Source: GCA-2683135 sp964507445 (GTDB taxonomy: Bacteria > Planctomycetota > GCA-002687715). Taken from it: 25,341 nucleotides of DNA. The position numbers were made by a program, and so were the translations under genes. The DNA lies in the NCBI GenBank assembly GCA_964507445.1, contig CAZDQF010000029.1:1-25341 (forward strand), in the 5' to 3' direction. Below are positions 23,708-25,341 of this stretch, piece by piece. Below the pieces are notes generated by a model. The model did not search any database, was not told where the DNA came from, and was given only the letters and a program-made list of their open reading frames with translations. Position 1 is the stretch's first letter; each line of letters starts with the position of its first letter.

Positions 23708-25222
23708 CTACTGGAGTTCGATGGCGTCGATGGCGATGTCCCCCGTGTATCCGCCCATGGACGTGTAGGTCCAACGGAAAGCGACCTGACTCCCGGATGG
23801 GGTGATGGGGATGGCCTCGTGGGTCCACTCGATGCCACCTTGGGTGAGGCTGGGGTCCGGACCCGAGTAGCTTCCCACCAGGTCGCTGAAGGTCCCGGAG
23901 CCGTCATCCATGTGGATCTGGAGGGTGCCGATGGTCGCGCCTAGCCTCGACAGGTCGAACAGCAGGAGCGACACACCCCCAGCGGGCAGGGTCATGGTGC
24001 ATGTCTCCATCACGAAGGTGCTGCTGAGGCCGGACCCGGAGGTCTCGCAGAACGCGTATCGACTTCCGACGCTGGCGCCGGTAGGCCCCGTGCTCAGGGA
24101 CGGCGTCCACCCTTCTCCGACTTCCCATGACGGGCCGGTCGTCGACGGACTGACCCAACCCATGGGGAGTGCGTTGCTGCCGGTGGTCAGTTGTTCGAAA
24201 CCCTCGGTGACGCTGCAGGTGACGCTGCGGTACTCGACGGCGTGACTCAGGGCGACCCCGCTGGGCCTGGATACATCGACCACACCCATCTGGGCGGCGA
24301 TGTTGAAGATGAATGGAATGGCGAAGGGGATGGTCGTCCCGTTGGCTGGGAACGTGGTGGTGGTCAGATCCGGCAGGGTGCCTCCGTTCCAGTAGAAGAC
24401 ACCGGTGGAGGCGAGGTCGATGTTCACGGTCTGGCCGTCGATCAAGTGGGTCCCGAGGATGGAGTGAGCCCGGGGGACACCCCCCGCATCGACCACCAGG
24501 TCGAACGGGAACCCGGAGTTGACGCTGTCGCACTCAAGGGTCTCGAGGGTCGCCAGGAGGGATGTCTGGGAGATGGGTTCGGAGGCGGTCGGCTCGAGGA
24601 TCCCGCTGATGATCAGAGACGACGTTGCCTGATTCAACTGGAACTCGGTGGGGGGCCGGGGCAGGCCGCAAGCGCCGCTGAGTCCTGTCTCATAGTAGAC
24701 CCGGCCATTCCAGACCCGGTCGCTGAAGGTGAAGCCGAAGGGGTAGGCGTTGCCGGTCCCCTCAAGGACCTGCAGGTTGGAGTCGCTGGCGTAGACACTG
24801 CCTGTTGACGCTCCCGACGTGTACAGCAAGTCGCCTCCCGTGGTGCAGGTGACGTAGAAGCCGTGTCGTGATCCCGCTGGGATCGGGACTCCCAGGCCCA
24901 GGTGCAGGGGCACCGGGTTCCCAGCTCCGGCGCCCATGACATTGGCCATGCCCAGGAGGGTCCATGCGGCGGGGTTGTTCTCGTTGCCGAGGAACGAGCC
25001 CCCGGCGCTGACAGCATAGACCGCTACGGTTTCCGGTCCGACGCTGCTCAGGTGAACGTCCAGATCACAGATGCGCACATCGTTGATGGCGACGATGTCG
25101 AACATGTTCCCGGCCTGACTGACCCCTCCGAAGTAAGTGGTCTCCAGGGCGGTCAGGAACTGGGCGTGCACCCAGTGGCTCGTCAATGCGAACGAGAGAA
25201 GGACCAGGGAGGCTCTTAACAT
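23708..25222 (-). CDS. Secreted MAM-domain protein (paralogue of the 19326-20975 gene)
   Basis: A 504-aa protein beginning with signal peptide MLRASLVLLSFALTSHWVHA. Start ATG 25222 has AGGA eight nt upstream. Residues about 22-185 form a beta-rich domain of a type common in planctomycete exported proteins (FGGVSQAGNMFDIVAIN, later GVPIPAGSRHGFYV). A middle domain (about 190-335) starts PPTEFQLNQ, alignable with PPDQYQVNQ of the paralogue. The MAM-like domain (337-504) carries VTEGFEQL, PMGWVSP, GWTPSLSTGP, RYAFCETSG, IGTLQIHMDDGSGTF, EWTHEAI and TGDIAIDAIELQ, the last being the hallmark end of MAM domains. The two proteins share the middle and C-terminal parts but differ in their N-terminal domains. 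It is first of three same-strand genes for exported proteins. A role in binding, adhesion or matrix is inferred. Confidence 0.85.
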   Translation of the reverse strand: MLRASLVLLSFALTSHWVHAQFLTALETTYFGGVSQAGNMFDIVAINDVRICDLDVHLSSVGPETVAVYAVSAGGSFLGNENNPAAWTLLGMANVMGAGAGNPVPLHLGLGVPIPAGSRHGFYVTCTTGGDLLYTSGASTGSVYASDSNLQVLEGTGNAYPFGFTFSDRVWNGRVYYETGLSGACGLPRPPTEFQLNQATSSLIISGILEPTASEPISQTSLLATLETLECDSVNSGFPFDLVVDAGGVPRAHSILGTHLIDGQTVNIDLASTGVFYWNGGTLPDLTTTTFPANGTTIPFAIPFIFNIAAQMGVVDVSRPSGVALSHAVEYRSVTCSVTEGFEQLTTGSNALPMGWVSPSTTGPSWEVGEGWTPSLSTGPTGASVGSRYAFCETSGSGLSSTFVMETCTMTLPAGGVSLLLFDLSRLGATIGTLQIHMDDGSGTFSDLVGSYSGPDPSLTQGGIEWTHEAIPITPSGSQVAFRWTYTSMGGYTGDIAIDAIELQ

Positions 25223-25341
25223 GTTTGTTTCCTGGCCGGTGGCCCTGACCCGCGCGGCGCGTTGCGAGGGCGAGGTCCCGGCTATGCGTCTTCACTGATG
25301 AACTGGCACAAAGGGAAGAGGACCGTCGCGCCCGCGCGGCC

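Noticed and set aside
1..25341. CRISPR arrays, tRNA/rRNA genes, insertion sequences, integrases or att sites
   Set aside because: No regularly spaced repeats, no cloverleaf-like or rRNA-like segments, and no transposase or recombinase motifs were seen by eye.

Overview
The window looks like chromosomal DNA from a GC-rich member of the Planctomycetota. The main support is an operon that pairs a PSCyt1/DUF1549/DUF1553 (PSD1-type) protein with a DUF1501 protein and a PPC-domain protein. Further support comes from a Ser/Thr-kinase/TPR gene next to an ECF sigma factor, and from many secreted proteins whose signal peptides end in 'AQ' and whose C-terminal beta-rich modules recur. The phylum is inferred from gene content, not from a marker gene.

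Left part (1-6316, all on the minus strand): a truncated gene runs off the left edge. Upstream of it lie an ECF sigma factor (271-852) and a large membrane-anchored Ser/Thr kinase with a TPR tail (933-3614 or 3719), forming a signalling cluster. Next come a secreted family-9 glycoside hydrolase (3757-5982) and a small two-helix membrane protein (6062-6316).

Middle-left (6317-9748): 6472-7258 holds decayed remains of two lipopolysaccharide-core genes in the order seen in LPS loci: the tail of a WaaG-type glycosyltransferase, then a broken WaaP/InaA-type sugar kinase. Two intact plus-strand genes follow, a class I methyltransferase (7386-8138) and an HMG-CoA-synthase-family enzyme with its Glu/Cys/His triad (8237-9748). 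The 3' end of the latter overlaps the converging PPC-protein gene by 11 bp.

Centre (9738-18326, minus): a compact three-gene operon. The first gene is a WD40/PSCyt1/DUF1549/DUF1553 protein with three heme-binding-type motifs. After a 13-nt gap comes a DUF1501 protein, which is joined by a TGATG overlap to a 1132-aa PPC-domain protein that carries an internal domain duplication.

Right (18491-25341): five genes for exported proteins. Two are on the plus strand, a small beta-rich protein and a MAM-domain protein whose signal peptide begins at a probable CTG codon. Three are on the minus strand: a second MAM-domain protein, a tryptophan/histidine-rich protein that may be an alpha/alpha-toroid, and a SASA-family carbohydrate esterase. 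With the GH9 enzyme this suggests investment in extracellular polysaccharide use, but no shared regulation can be shown.

I see no tRNA, rRNA, CRISPR array, IS element or integrase. Nothing in the window clearly amounts to a wholly new system. The best leads are the LPS-gene remnants, the HMG-CoA-synthase homologue, the MAM paralogue pair with a non-canonical start, and the unassigned toroid-like protein.
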